From Tsukamurella asaccharolytica (lineage in GTDB: Bacteria; Actinomycetota; Actinomycetes; Mycobacteriales; Mycobacteriaceae): 64,000 nucleotides of DNA. The notes under the pieces are model-generated. The model was not told the origin of the DNA. It ran no database searches and saw only the letters and a list, made by a program, of their open reading frames with translations. This document shows, one piece after another, positions 20,687 through 28,861 of this stretch. Positions within the stretch are counted from its first letter, which is position 1; every line of letters starts with the position of its first letter. A program made the translations under genes and the position numbers. The DNA is taken from contig NZ_VIGW01000010.1 in assembly GCF_007858435.1 (NCBI RefSeq), positions 39,217 to 103,216 of the forward strand, in the 5' to 3' direction.

Positions 20687-22019
20687 GGGTCACCTCCACC
20701 AGGTCCACGCGCCGGCCGTCCATCCGGGCCACCCGCGCCGACCACCGCGGGGCCGCGACCTCGTCGTCGACCGACTGGTGGTGGGGGAGCGGGACGCGGT
20801 CACCGACCGCAGGGATGCGGCCCAGAAGGAACATCACCAGGCCGCCGAGCGTGTCGTATTCGCCTTCGGGGGCGCGGTAGCCGGTGTCGCGCTCCAGCTC
20901 GTCCACGCGGAGCAGGCCGGAGCACAGGAAGCCGTCGTCCGTGCGCTGCACGTCGACCGGCTCGTTCGCGTCGTGCTCGTCGCGCACGTCGCCCACGATC
21001 TCTTCGATCAGGTCCTCGACGGTGACGATCCCGGCGGAGCCGCCGTACTCGTCGACCACGAGGGCGATCTGCAGGCCGTTGGCGCGCAACTGCTCCATCA
21101 GGGCGTCGCCGTCCAGTGTCGTGGGCACGACGGGGGCCGTCGTGGCGATCTCCGCCACCGTCACCGTCGCGCGACGGTCCGCGGGCACGGTCAGCGCCTG
21201 CTTCACGTGCACCAGCCCGATCGTGTCGTCGAGGTCGCCGCGGACCACGGGGAACCGGGAGTGCCCGGATTCGATCGACAGCGCCACCAGGTCGGCCACG
21301 GTGTCGTCCGCGTCGAGCGAGCGGATCCGCTGCCGCGGCGTCATCAGCTCCTCGGCGGTGAGCTCGCCGAACTCGAGGCTGCGGCCCACGAGCTCGGCGG
21401 TCGTCTCGTCGATGGCGCCGTGTGCGGCCGAGTTGCGCACGAGCGCACTGAGTTCCTGGGTCGAGCGGGCCGAGCTCAGTTCCTCTGCGGGCTCGATGCC
21501 CAGGCGGCGGACCATCGCGTTCGCAGTGCGGTTGAGGAAGGAGATCGCGAATCGGAAGGTCGAGGAGAACAGCGATTGCGCGCCCGCGGTGAGCCGCGCG
21601 GTCTGCAACGGCCGCGCGATCGCAAGGTTCTTCGGCGCCAGCTCACCCATGACCATCGACAGCGAGGTCGCGATGACCAGGGCCAGGATCAGGGTGAGCG
21701 CAGCCGACCAGACCTCCGGCATCCCCGTCCACTCCAGCGCGGGTCGCAGGAACTTCGAGAGCACCGGCTCCGCCAGGTAGCCGGTGACCAGGGTGGTGAT
21801 CGTGATGCCCAGCTGCGCGCCGGAGAGCTGGAAGGAGAGGGTGCGGTGCGCGTTCTGCACCTGCTTGGAGCGGCGGTCGCCGCGGTCGCGCACGTCCGCG
21901 TCGATCGTCGACTTCTCGAGCGCGGTCAGCGAGAACTCCGCGGCCACGAACAGCGCGGTGCCGGCGGTGAGCGCGAGGAAACCGACGATGGCGCCGACGG
22001 TGATCAGCGCACTAGCCAT
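20679..22019 (-). CDS. CNNM/CBS/CorC_HlyC membrane protein (hemolysin-like), first of pair
   Basis: A 446-residue protein with the complete domain order: CNNM/DUF21 membrane domain with about four helices (residues 5-195), a CBS pair (about 215-335) including VDEYGGSAGIVTVEDLIEEI, and a C-terminal CorC_HlyC domain (about 350-435) with the YDTLGGLVMFLLGRIP motif. Likely role is divalent-cation export or its regulation at the membrane. It lies 135 bases downstream of guaB1 and corresponds by order to Rv1842c. The ribosome site is weak (AGGGGCGGG). Confidence 0.9.
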   Translation of the reverse strand: MASALITVGAIVGFLALTAGTALFVAAEFSLTALEKSTIDADVRDRGDRRSKQVQNAHRTLSFQLSGAQLGITITTLVTGYLAEPVLSKFLRPALEWTGMPEVWSAALTLILALVIATSLSMVMGELAPKNLAIARPLQTARLTAGAQSLFSSTFRFAISFLNRTANAMVRRLGIEPAEELSSARSTQELSALVRNSAAHGAIDETTAELVGRSLEFGELTAEELMTPRQRIRSLDADDTVADLVALSIESGHSRFPVVRGDLDDTIGLVHVKQALTVPADRRATVTVAEIATTAPVVPTTLDGDALMEQLRANGLQIALVVDEYGGSAGIVTVEDLIEEIVGDVRDEHDANEPVDVQRTDDGFLCSGLLRVDELERDTGYRAPEGEYDTLGGLVMFLLGRIPAVGDRVPLPHHQSVDDEVAAPRWSARVARMDGRRVDLVEVTHE

Positions 22020-22154
22020 CGGCCCGCCCCTGCGAGGTGGTCGGTGCGGTCCGCGCTCGTCGTCGGCGACCTTCGCCGGGGCTTCGGGACTTCATTGCCT
22101 TCCAGAGGTTCGTCGGTCGAGTTACTGCATCGTACCGACGATCCGTCGAAGTTC

Positions 22155-23600
<1,446 letters not shown>

Positions 23601-23635
23601 TCATGTTACCCACCCGCGGTGACGGCCCCCGACGA

Positions 23636-24184
23636 CTACGACCGGAGGACGCGTCCCTGTGCGTCACGGACGCTGCCGGTGAGCATCATGATCGCGTCGA
23701 TCAGCGCCCAGATGCCTCCCGCCAGGAAGAACAGCATCGCGATGAGCATGCCGATGCCGAGGGTGATGAATCCCAGGAAGAAGAAGAACCAGCCGACGAG
23801 GTTGAGGCCCAATTGGAGGCCGCCGATCACGCCGTAGCCCAGGTAGAACCGGCCGGCGCCGAGGCCCCCGAGGAAGAGCTGAAGGAGCCCCGCCACGACC
23901 TTCGACTTGTCCGACAGCGGGAGACCCGTCGCCGGATCCACGCCGTACCCTCCGGCCGGCCCGTACCCGAACTGCGGGTATCCGGCCTGCGGATAGCCCG
24001 GCTGCGGGTACCCCGACTGGCCGTAGGCGCCCTGCGCGACTCCCTGGTAGGGCGCGATCGCGCCGTACGGTTGCTGGGCGTACGGGTCCTGCGATCCGTA
24101 CGGCTGCGGATCGTATCCCTGCTGGGTGTACGGGTCGTATTGCTGGCCGTACTGACGGCCGTACGGCTGCTGCGGATCGGTCAT
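23636..24184 (-). CDS. TM2-domain membrane protein with Tyr/Pro/Gln-rich N-terminus
   Basis: A 182-residue protein. Residues 1-105 are a low-complexity tail of Tyr-Pro-Gln-Gly repeats (units such as [18 protein letters not shown]). Residues 110-170 form a TM2 domain with two membrane helices: [20 protein letters not shown] with the family's G-G-L-G-A-G-R-F-Y turn, then a Phe-rich helix. TM2 proteins have no assigned enzymatic activity; the repetitive tail resembles those of mycobacterial divisome and cell-envelope proteins. It sits alone between guaB1 and the M56 peptidase gene. Confidence 0.82.
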   Translation of the reverse strand: MTDPQQPYGRQYGQQYDPYTQQGYDPQPYGSQDPYAQQPYGAIAPYQGVAQGAYGQSGYPQPGYPQAGYPQFGYGPAGGYGVDPATGLPLSDKSKVVAGLLQLFLGGLGAGRFYLGYGVIGGLQLGLNLVGWFFFFLGFITLGIGMLIAMLFFLAGGIWALIDAIMMLTGSVRDAQGRVLRS

Positions 24185-24232
24185 GGTGGTCTCCTCACTC
24201 TCCCCTGAGGAGCTCAGCGTACCGGCGCCGGA

Positions 24233-25174
24233 TCAATGCAGCAGGAGTCGGGAGAGTTCGGTGAGCCAGGGCACCGCGACCGCGACCGTGGGCACCACCA
24301 GGATCAGGCCCGCGAGCAGGTAGACCGACGCGCTGAACAGGGTGCTGGCCGGGGGCATCGACAGCCGCTCCACGCGGACGACGGTGCCGGTCCCGCCCAC
24401 GGCGAGGGCGCCGTGCGGCGCGGGGCTCTGCGCGCAGGTGACCAGGGCGTTGGCGAGGGGGACCGGCCCGGCGGCGGCGACGGCCTCGTCGTCGGCGAGG
24501 AGCTCGACCAGGAGCTTCACCGAGTCGAGTGCGGCCGACGAGCGGACCAGCTTGGGGAAGGCGTGGTGGACGGCGGTGAAGGCCTCGAGCACCAGATCGT
24601 GTCGTGAGCGCAGGTGGGCTCGCTCGTGCGCGAGAACGGCGGTCAGCTCCTCGTGGCTGAGCTGATTGAGGGTGCCGACGCTGAGCACGACGCGGTGCCG
24701 CAGGCCGGGCAGGCAGTAGGCCAGAGGCTGGTCGACGCCGAGCACGCGCAGGTCGGCGGCGGAGACGGGGTGGTCACCGTCGACCGCCTGGGACAGGATG
24801 TCGACGACGGTGCGGTGCCGGGCGCGGCGCCGGCGGGTGCGGATCGCGAGCCGCACGGTGGAGGTGATCAGTCGTGCGCCGACCAGGAGGGTCAGGGCGA
24901 AGGCGACCACCGCGACGATCCACGGAACGAGGCCGAGTTGGCGGATCTCGTCGAGCGGATTGGTCGTGGGCCGCCCGTCGGCGCCGGGGACCAGCAGGCG
25001 GCTGGCGATGGCGAGGCCCGCGCTGAAGGCGGAGAGTACGGCGGCGAGGGCGATCGCCTGCCACAGGACGAGGGCGGACCGGGGGGTGCGCAGAGGCCAC
25101 TCGGCGCGGGAGAGCCAGGCGGGCACCGGCCCCGCGAGCAGCAGGGCCAGCGCTCCGAAGATGAAGGCCGCCAT
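24233..25174 (-). CDS. M56-family membrane metallopeptidase (BlaR1-like sensor peptidase)
   Basis: A 313-residue membrane zinc protease with the HExxH motif HERAH at residues 183-187 and a downstream acidic ligand region. Four hydrophobic segments are visible, near residues 2-18, 36-60, 86-108 and 285-305. Unlike staphylococcal BlaR1 it has no C-terminal penicillin-binding sensor domain, as in the Rv1845c type. It lies 20 bases downstream of blaI in the same direction. The usual logic is that the peptidase inactivates the BlaI repressor after an envelope signal. Confidence 0.88.
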   Translation of the reverse strand: MAAFIFGALALLLAGPVPAWLSRAEWPLRTPRSALVLWQAIALAAVLSAFSAGLAIASRLLVPGADGRPTTNPLDEIRQLGLVPWIVAVVAFALTLLVGARLITSTVRLAIRTRRRRARHRTVVDILSQAVDGDHPVSAADLRVLGVDQPLAYCLPGLRHRVVLSVGTLNQLSHEELTAVLAHERAHLRSRHDLVLEAFTAVHHAFPKLVRSSAALDSVKLLVELLADDEAVAAAGPVPLANALVTCAQSPAPHGALAVGGTGTVVRVERLSMPPASTLFSASVYLLAGLILVVPTVAVAVPWLTELSRLLLH

Positions 25175-25194
25175 GGGTTGAGCCTACTGGTTGA

Positions 25195-25581
25195 TCAGGG
25201 CTCGACGCGACGCGCGCCCTCGCCGGCTTCGAGCTTGGCGAGCGCACGGCGCAGGGCCTGCGCCTCGTCGGCGCCGACGCGCTCGACGAAGTGCACCAGC
25301 GCGGCCTCACGCGAGCTCTCGGCCTGGCTCAGCGCGTCGAACATCAGGTCGGCGACGAGTTCCTCGCGGCCGAAGCTCGCGGCGTAGCGATGAGCACGAT
25401 CCGTGCGGAGCTGGCTCACCAGGTTCTTCTTCGCGAGGCGCTGCAGCACGGTCATCACCGTGGTGTACGCGAGCTCGCGGTCAGCGGCGAGCGACTCGTG
25501 CACCTGCCGCACGGTCTGCGGTTCGGTGGACGCCCACAGGTGGTCCATGACCGCGCGTTCGAGATCTCCCAATGCCGCCAT
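25195..25581 (-). CDS. blaI: BlaI/MecI/CopY-family repressor
   Basis: A 128-residue winged-helix repressor with the family pattern LGDLERAVMDHLWAS at the N-terminus and the recognition segment YTTVMTVLQRLAKKNLV. It is the Rv1846c counterpart, whose product controls beta-lactamase and respiratory/ATP-synthase genes in M. tuberculosis. There is no ribosome site; instead TAGAAT on the minus strand lies 7 bases before the ATG, which predicts a leaderless mRNA. A palindrome just upstream (25615-25631) may be its own operator. It is co-oriented with the M56 peptidase and divergent from a predicted small RNA. Confidence 0.93.
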   Translation of the reverse strand: MAALGDLERAVMDHLWASTEPQTVRQVHESLAADRELAYTTVMTVLQRLAKKNLVSQLRTDRAHRYAASFGREELVADLMFDALSQAESSREAALVHFVERVGADEAQALRRALAKLEAGEGARRVEP

Positions 25582-25588
25582 TGTTCAG

Positions 25589-25594
25589 ATTCTA
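25589..25594 (-). promoter_or_regulatory. -10 element of blaI (leaderless promoter)
   Basis: On the minus strand TAGAAT is followed by CTGAACA and then the blaI ATG, which puts the expected transcription start at or within a base of the start codon. The -35 region is not recognisable. Confidence 0.5.
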
Positions 25595-25614
25595 CTCGGA
25601 ATGGTCCACGCCGC

Positions 25615-25631
25615 TACGACGGCCTGTCGTA
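25615..25631. promoter_or_regulatory. Candidate BlaI operator
   Basis: Perfect inverted repeat TACGAC-N5-GTCGTA between blaI and the divergent small-RNA promoter. Size, symmetry and position suit a BlaI dimer site that would autoregulate blaI. Confidence 0.5.
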
Positions 25632-25654
25632 ATCCACGCCACGTCGATGAGGGC

Positions 25655-25684
25655 TTGCTAACTTAGGGGAGCCTGTCCTAGAGT
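25655..25684 (+). promoter_or_regulatory. Promoter with IdeR/DtxR-type iron box
   Basis: On the plus strand, -35 TTGCTA (25655-25660) and -10 TAGAGT (25679-25684) are separated by 18 bases. Overlapping both spacer and -10 is TTAGGGGAGCCTGTCCTAG (25663-25681), which matches 13 of 19 positions of the IdeR consensus TTAGGTTAGGCTAACCTAA and keeps both TTAGG..AG and CT..CCTA half-sites. Iron-loaded IdeR bound there should block transcription, so the promoter should open under iron limitation. Confidence 0.7.
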
Positions 25685-25690
25685 GAGTCC

Positions 25691-25806
25691 CGTCGCCGCG
25701 AGCGACACCGAACCACATCGGACCGTGACGCGAACTGAGGGCTGCAGTGATCCGCCGGTCTGTGCCACGGCGGGTCCGGGGGATGGCTGAGCCCCCGGAC
25801 CCGCCG
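25691..25806 (+). ncRNA. mrsI: Predicted iron-regulated small RNA, MrsI-like
   Basis: Between the iron-box promoter and a strong terminator lie about 115 bases with no credible ORF. The 5' end can form a small hairpin (GTCGC at 25692-25696 with GCGAC at 25702-25706), the middle (about 25710-25765) is mostly unpaired, and the 3' end is the 15-bp terminator stem. In M. tuberculosis the IdeR-repressed sRNA MrsI (ncRv11846) lies next to blaI (Rv1846c), before the thioesterase gene Rv1847, on the strand opposite blaI. The same neighbours and orientation occur here, which is the main support. The exact 5' end and targets are inferred. Confidence 0.6.
25768..25806 (+). terminator. Strong terminator of the MrsI-like RNA
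   Basis: Perfect 15-bp stem (CGGCGGGTCCGGGGG with its complement at 25792-25806) with a 9-base loop, followed on the plus strand by ACTACTTCT. It also lies 30 bases beyond the PspC gene on the opposite strand and could stop that transcript as well. Confidence 0.7.
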
Positions 25807-25836
25807 ACTACTTCTGCGCGGCCTCCGTGTCGCGGA

Positions 25837-26064
25837 TCAGCCCTTGGGCATCACGAGCCAGAGCAGCAGGTACAGCAGGAACTGCGGGCCGGGCAGCAGG
25901 CAGGAAACCACGAAGAGCACGCGGACGAGCGTCGCGTCGATGCCGAAATAGCGGGCGATGCCGGCGCAGACGCCGCCGAACCACTTGTTCTGGACGTCGC
26001 GGGCGAAGCGCTTCGGCGGGGCCGGGGTGTAGGGGGTCTGGGTGAAGGGCGAGTTCTCGGTCAT
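25837..26064 (-). CDS. PspC-domain small membrane protein
   Basis: A 75-residue protein: a short polar Pro/Thr-rich start, then a PspC domain (NKWFGGVCAGIARYFGID followed by TLVRVLFVVSCLL) and a hydrophobic C-terminal helix ending LLLWLVMPKG. PspC proteins sit in the cytoplasmic membrane and take part in envelope-stress responses. The ATG at 26064 is chosen because the domain begins 20 residues later; the open frame continues upstream only with unrelated sequence. It is a single gene facing the MrsI-like RNA and divergent from the thioesterase. Confidence 0.85.
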   Translation of the reverse strand: MTENSPFTQTPYTPAPPKRFARDVQNKWFGGVCAGIARYFGIDATLVRVLFVVSCLLPGPQFLLYLLLWLVMPKG

Positions 26065-26157
26065 GACTCCACAGTGCCCGCGGCGCTCCCGCCACGCATC
26101 GGGGTCTTCCCGGACCCGTCCCGGATCTTCGGCGACGCCCGGCTCTAGGGTGGTTCC

Positions 26158-26583
26158 ATGACGCAACCGACACCCGGACAGCAGCAGGCCATCGACCAGA
26201 TCCTCGCCGGCGGCACGGCAGGTTTCGACTCGATCCTCGGCCTCGAGTACACGGCCGTCACGGCCGACGGCGTGGAGGCGAGCCTCACCCTGCGCCCCGA
26301 GCTCCATCAGCCCTTCGGTATCACCCACGGCGGCGTGTACTGCGCGATCGTCGAGTCGGTGGCCAGCGTCTCGGGTGTGGTGTGGCTCGGCGGTGCCGGG
26401 CACGTGGTCGGCGTGAACAACAACACCGACTTCCTGCGTGCGCTCTCTAGCGGCGTCCTGTCGATCCGGTCGACGCCGATCCACCGCGGCCGCCGGCAGC
26501 AGCTGTGGCTGGTGGAGATCGACTCCGAGGACGGCAAGGCCGTCGCGCGCGGCCAGGTGCGGCTGCAGAACATCGACGCCTGA
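26158..26583 (+). CDS. PaaI-type hotdog thioesterase
   Basis: A 141-residue single-hotdog-domain acyl-CoA thioesterase (Rv1847-like by position). The central helix and its catalytic environment are seen in LHQPFGITHGGVYCAIVESV, with the HGG motif of the PaaI subgroup, and the following strand in VVGVNNNTDFLRA. It is likely cytosolic and tetrameric and removes aryl- or acyl-CoA. It lies alone, with a strong hairpin after it. The substrate cannot be assigned. Confidence 0.88.
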   Translation: MTQPTPGQQQAIDQILAGGTAGFDSILGLEYTAVTADGVEASLTLRPELHQPFGITHGGVYCAIVESVASVSGVVWLGGAGHVVGVNNNTDFLRALSSGVLSIRSTPIHRGRRQQLWLVEIDSEDGKAVARGQVRLQNIDA

Positions 26584-26603
26584 GCGGCGCCTCCGGAACG
26601 CGA

Positions 26604-26636
26604 CGAGCGCGCCACCCGCAACGGGTGGCGCGCTCG
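26604..26636. terminator. Bidirectional terminator between thioesterase and ndh
   Basis: Perfect 15-bp stem (CGAGCGCGCCACCCG and its complement) with a 3-base CAA loop between two convergent genes, 20 bases after the thioesterase stop. Confidence 0.7.
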
Positions 26637-26670
26637 CGTGCGTTCGTACCGGCGTCGTGCCGGGCGGGGC

Positions 26671-28131
26671 TCAGCCCGCCTTCTCGGCCTTGTCCGCCGC
26701 GGTCGACGGTGCGGCCGGGGCCTGCGCCTGCACGCCCGACGTCGGCGCGGACTTCGGCAGCGCCTTGGTCGGCGAGCTGGTGTGCACCGGCGGGATCGCC
26801 GGCTTCGCCCCGGTCTGCAGGGCGTCGAGCGCGGTGCGCGCGTAAACCTGCTGCTCGGTGATCGTCATCTGGCCGCGCTTGTTGGTGAGGAAGGTGATCG
26901 CCCACGAGGTCAGCGTGATGACGCGGTTCTGGTAGCCCACGATGTACCAGAGGTGCAGCGCGAGCCAGCCGAGCCAGGCGAGGAAGCCGCCGAACTCGAG
27001 CTTGCCGACCTTGGCCACCGCGCTGGCGCGCGAGACCGTGGCCATCGAGCCCTTGTCGAAGTACTTGAAGGGCTTGCGCTCTGCGGGGGACTGGCCCTCG
27101 AGTCCCGCCTTGATCGCCTTGGCCGCGTAGGTGGCGCCCTGGATGGCGCCCTGCGCCATGCCCGGGACGCCGTCGACCAGCATCATGTCGCCGACGATGA
27201 AGACGTTGGGGTTGCCCGGGATGGTGAGGTCGGGCAGGACGCGGACGCGGCCGGCGCGGTCGGTCTCGGCGCCCGACTGCTCGGCGAGGACCTTGCCCAG
27301 CTTGCTGGCGGCGACGCCGGCGGACCACACCTTGCACTGCGCCTCGATGCGCCGCTCGGTGCCGTCCTTCTCCTTCACCACGAGGCCGTCGGCATCGACG
27401 TCGACGACCATGGCGTTGAGCTGGATCTCGACGCCCATCTTCTCCAGCCGCTTCGCGGCCATGGTGCCCAGCTTCTCGCCCATCGGGGGGAGCACGGCGG
27501 GGGCGGCGTCGAGGAGGATGACGCGGGCCTCGGTGGGGTCGATGTTGCGGAACGCGCCCTTGAGCGTGTTGTCCGACATCTCGGCGATCTGCCCGGCGAG
27601 TTCGACGCCCGTGGGGCCGGCGCCGATCACCACGAACGTGAGTAGCCGCATGCGCTCGTCGTGGTCGTCCGAGAGCTCGGCCTGCTCGAACGCCCCGAGG
27701 ATGCGCCCGCGCAGCTCGAGGGCGTCGTCGATGGTCTTCATGCCGGGGGCGAACTCGGCGAACTGGTCGTTGCCGAAGTACGACTGATCGGCGCCCGCGG
27801 CCACGATGAGGCTGTCGAACGGGGTGACCGTGACGCGCTCGAGCAGGTGGCTGGTGACCGTGCGGTTCTCCAGGTCGATGTCGGTGACCTCGCCCAGCAG
27901 CACCTCCGCGTTGCGCTGCTTGCGCAGGATCATGCGGGTGGCGGGGGCGATCTCGCCCTCGGAGAGGATGCCGGTCGCGACTTGGTACAGCAGCGGCTGG
28001 AACAGGTGATGGGTCGTCTTCGCGATCATCGTCACGTCGACGTCCGCGCGCTTGAGGGCGCGCGTGCCGAACAGGCCGCCGAATCCCGATCCGATGACGA
28101 CCACCTTGTGGCGGTGCGCTGCCTGGCTCAT
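26671..28131 (-). CDS. ndh: Type II NADH dehydrogenase
   Basis: Single-subunit flavoenzyme that oxidises NADH and reduces menaquinone without pumping protons; the main respiratory entry point in this group. The FAD-binding motif GSGFGG is at residues 14-19, and the NADH-binding motif is in TFVVIGAGPTGVELAGQI. A C-terminal membrane-anchoring segment (FLAWLGWLALHLWYIVGY) follows. I chose the ATG at 28131, nine residues before the first beta strand, with AGGAG upstream; the open frame extends further but adds only non-conserved sequence. The last 50 residues are a Pro/Ala/Lys tail that makes the protein about 486 residues, slightly longer than the M. tuberculosis enzyme (463). Confidence 0.95.
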   Translation of the reverse strand: MSQAAHRHKVVVIGSGFGGLFGTRALKRADVDVTMIAKTTHHLFQPLLYQVATGILSEGEIAPATRMILRKQRNAEVLLGEVTDIDLENRTVTSHLLERVTVTPFDSLIVAAGADQSYFGNDQFAEFAPGMKTIDDALELRGRILGAFEQAELSDDHDERMRLLTFVVIGAGPTGVELAGQIAEMSDNTLKGAFRNIDPTEARVILLDAAPAVLPPMGEKLGTMAAKRLEKMGVEIQLNAMVVDVDADGLVVKEKDGTERRIEAQCKVWSAGVAASKLGKVLAEQSGAETDRAGRVRVLPDLTIPGNPNVFIVGDMMLVDGVPGMAQGAIQGATYAAKAIKAGLEGQSPAERKPFKYFDKGSMATVSRASAVAKVGKLEFGGFLAWLGWLALHLWYIVGYQNRVITLTSWAITFLTNKRGQMTITEQQVYARTALDALQTGAKPAIPPVHTSSPTKALPKSAPTSGVQAQAPAAPSTAADKAEKAG

Positions 28132-28207
28132 TACTCTCGTCGCTCCTGGGTTGGCGTCGAAGCCGGTATCCCCGGCGTGGGTGTGCAGTCCTACCGTAGT
28201 CGCCTGC

Positions 28208-28777
28208 TCAGCTCCCGTCGCGCCGCACACCGGAACTCGTCGCGCGACGCTCCCGATAGGCGGCGACGTGCGTCCGATTGCCGCAGTTCCCCTCGGTGCA
28301 GAAGCGACGCGAACGGTTCTTCGACAGGTCCACGAGAACTCGGTCACAATCGTCGGCCGCGCAGGTCTTCAGCCGGTCGACGTTGCCGCTGCGCACCAGG
28401 TCGACGAGGGCCATCGCGCACTCCACCCGGACGCGCACGGGGATCGGCGCGTCGTCGTCGATGAAGTGCAGGTGCCAGTCCCAGCTGCCGTGCCGGGTCA
28501 GCCGGGGCTGCTGCGGCGTGGCCGCGAGCATCTCGTTGACGATCCCGGCCACGGCGTCGGGGTGTGCGGCGGCGAAGACCCGTGCCAGCTCGGCGCGCAA
28601 GTCGTGAATGGGTGCGAGGTCGCCCGCTGCGGCGCTGCTCCATCCCGTGAATTCGTGCCGCCGCAGGTACTCCTGGAGCGCCTCGAGGGTTCCCAGGCGC
28701 TCCTCGTCGCCGTGGTCGGTGTTCACCAGGTCGGCCGCCATGAGCAGGGACGGCTCGGTGTCATGCGCGAATTTCAT
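28208..28777 (-). CDS. CGNR zinc-finger regulator (ABATE domain)
   Basis: A 189-residue DNA-binding protein. An N-terminal ABATE-type helical domain (about residues 15-130) is followed by a CGNR zinc finger (about 140-180) with Cys residues in LKTCAADDCDRVLVDLSKN and RRFCTEGNCGNR, the finger's name motif. Such proteins are transcription factors that often regulate the adjacent transporter gene; here that is the divergent EamA transporter. The ATG at 28777 has a perfect AAGGAG five bases upstream. That whole start region is repeated 46 bases further upstream (see the two repeat entries), where a second AAGGAG drives a 20-codon out-of-frame leader ORF. Confidence 0.88.
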   Translation of the reverse strand: MKFAHDTEPSLLMAADLVNTDHGDEERLGTLEALQEYLRRHEFTGWSSAAAGDLAPIHDLRAELARVFAAAHPDAVAGIVNEMLAATPQQPRLTRHGSWDWHLHFIDDDAPIPVRVRVECAMALVDLVRSGNVDRLKTCAADDCDRVLVDLSKNRSRRFCTEGNCGNRTHVAAYRERRATSSGVRRDGS

Positions 28778-28789
28778 TTGACTCCTTAC
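28760..28789. repeat. 30-bp direct repeat, copy 1, over the CGNR gene start
   Basis: This copy covers the ATG, ribosome site and first codons of the CGNR regulator gene. It matches the copy at 28806-28835 at 25 of 30 positions, with the last 12 bases (TTGACTCCTTAC) identical. Candidate operator for the regulator itself. Confidence 0.7.
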
Positions 28790-28823
28790 GGCGCTGGCCG
28801 CTACCGTCATGAGTGTACTTCAC
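28761..28823 (-). CDS. 20-codon leader ORF overlapping the CGNR gene start
   Basis: A GTG with AAGGAG five bases upstream opens a 20-codon frame (VKYTHDGSGQRRKESNEIRA) that ends at a TGA inside the CGNR gene, 14 bases past its ATG and in another frame. Its first codons resemble the start of the CGNR protein (MKFAHD), which indicates the leader arose by duplication of the start region. It could couple or limit translation of the regulator. No homologue is expected; evidence is position and ribosome site only. Confidence 0.35.
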   Translation of the reverse strand: MKYTHDGSGQRRKESNEIRA

Positions 28824-28835
28824 TTGACTCCTTAC
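28806..28835. repeat. 30-bp direct repeat, copy 2, between divergent promoters
   Basis: Second copy of the repeat, 16 bases after the first, within the 84-base gap between the CGNR regulator and the EamA transporter. On the plus strand it contains TTGACT, a good -35 hexamer for the transporter, so a protein bound to the repeat would act on both genes. Confidence 0.65.
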
Positions 28836-28861
28836 GAATCGCGCATACACGGAGGTGACAC

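Noticed and set aside
26065-26484. Longer N-terminal extension of the PspC protein (open frame to 26484)
   Set aside because: It would overlap the divergent thioesterase gene almost completely and adds only non-conserved charged sequence.
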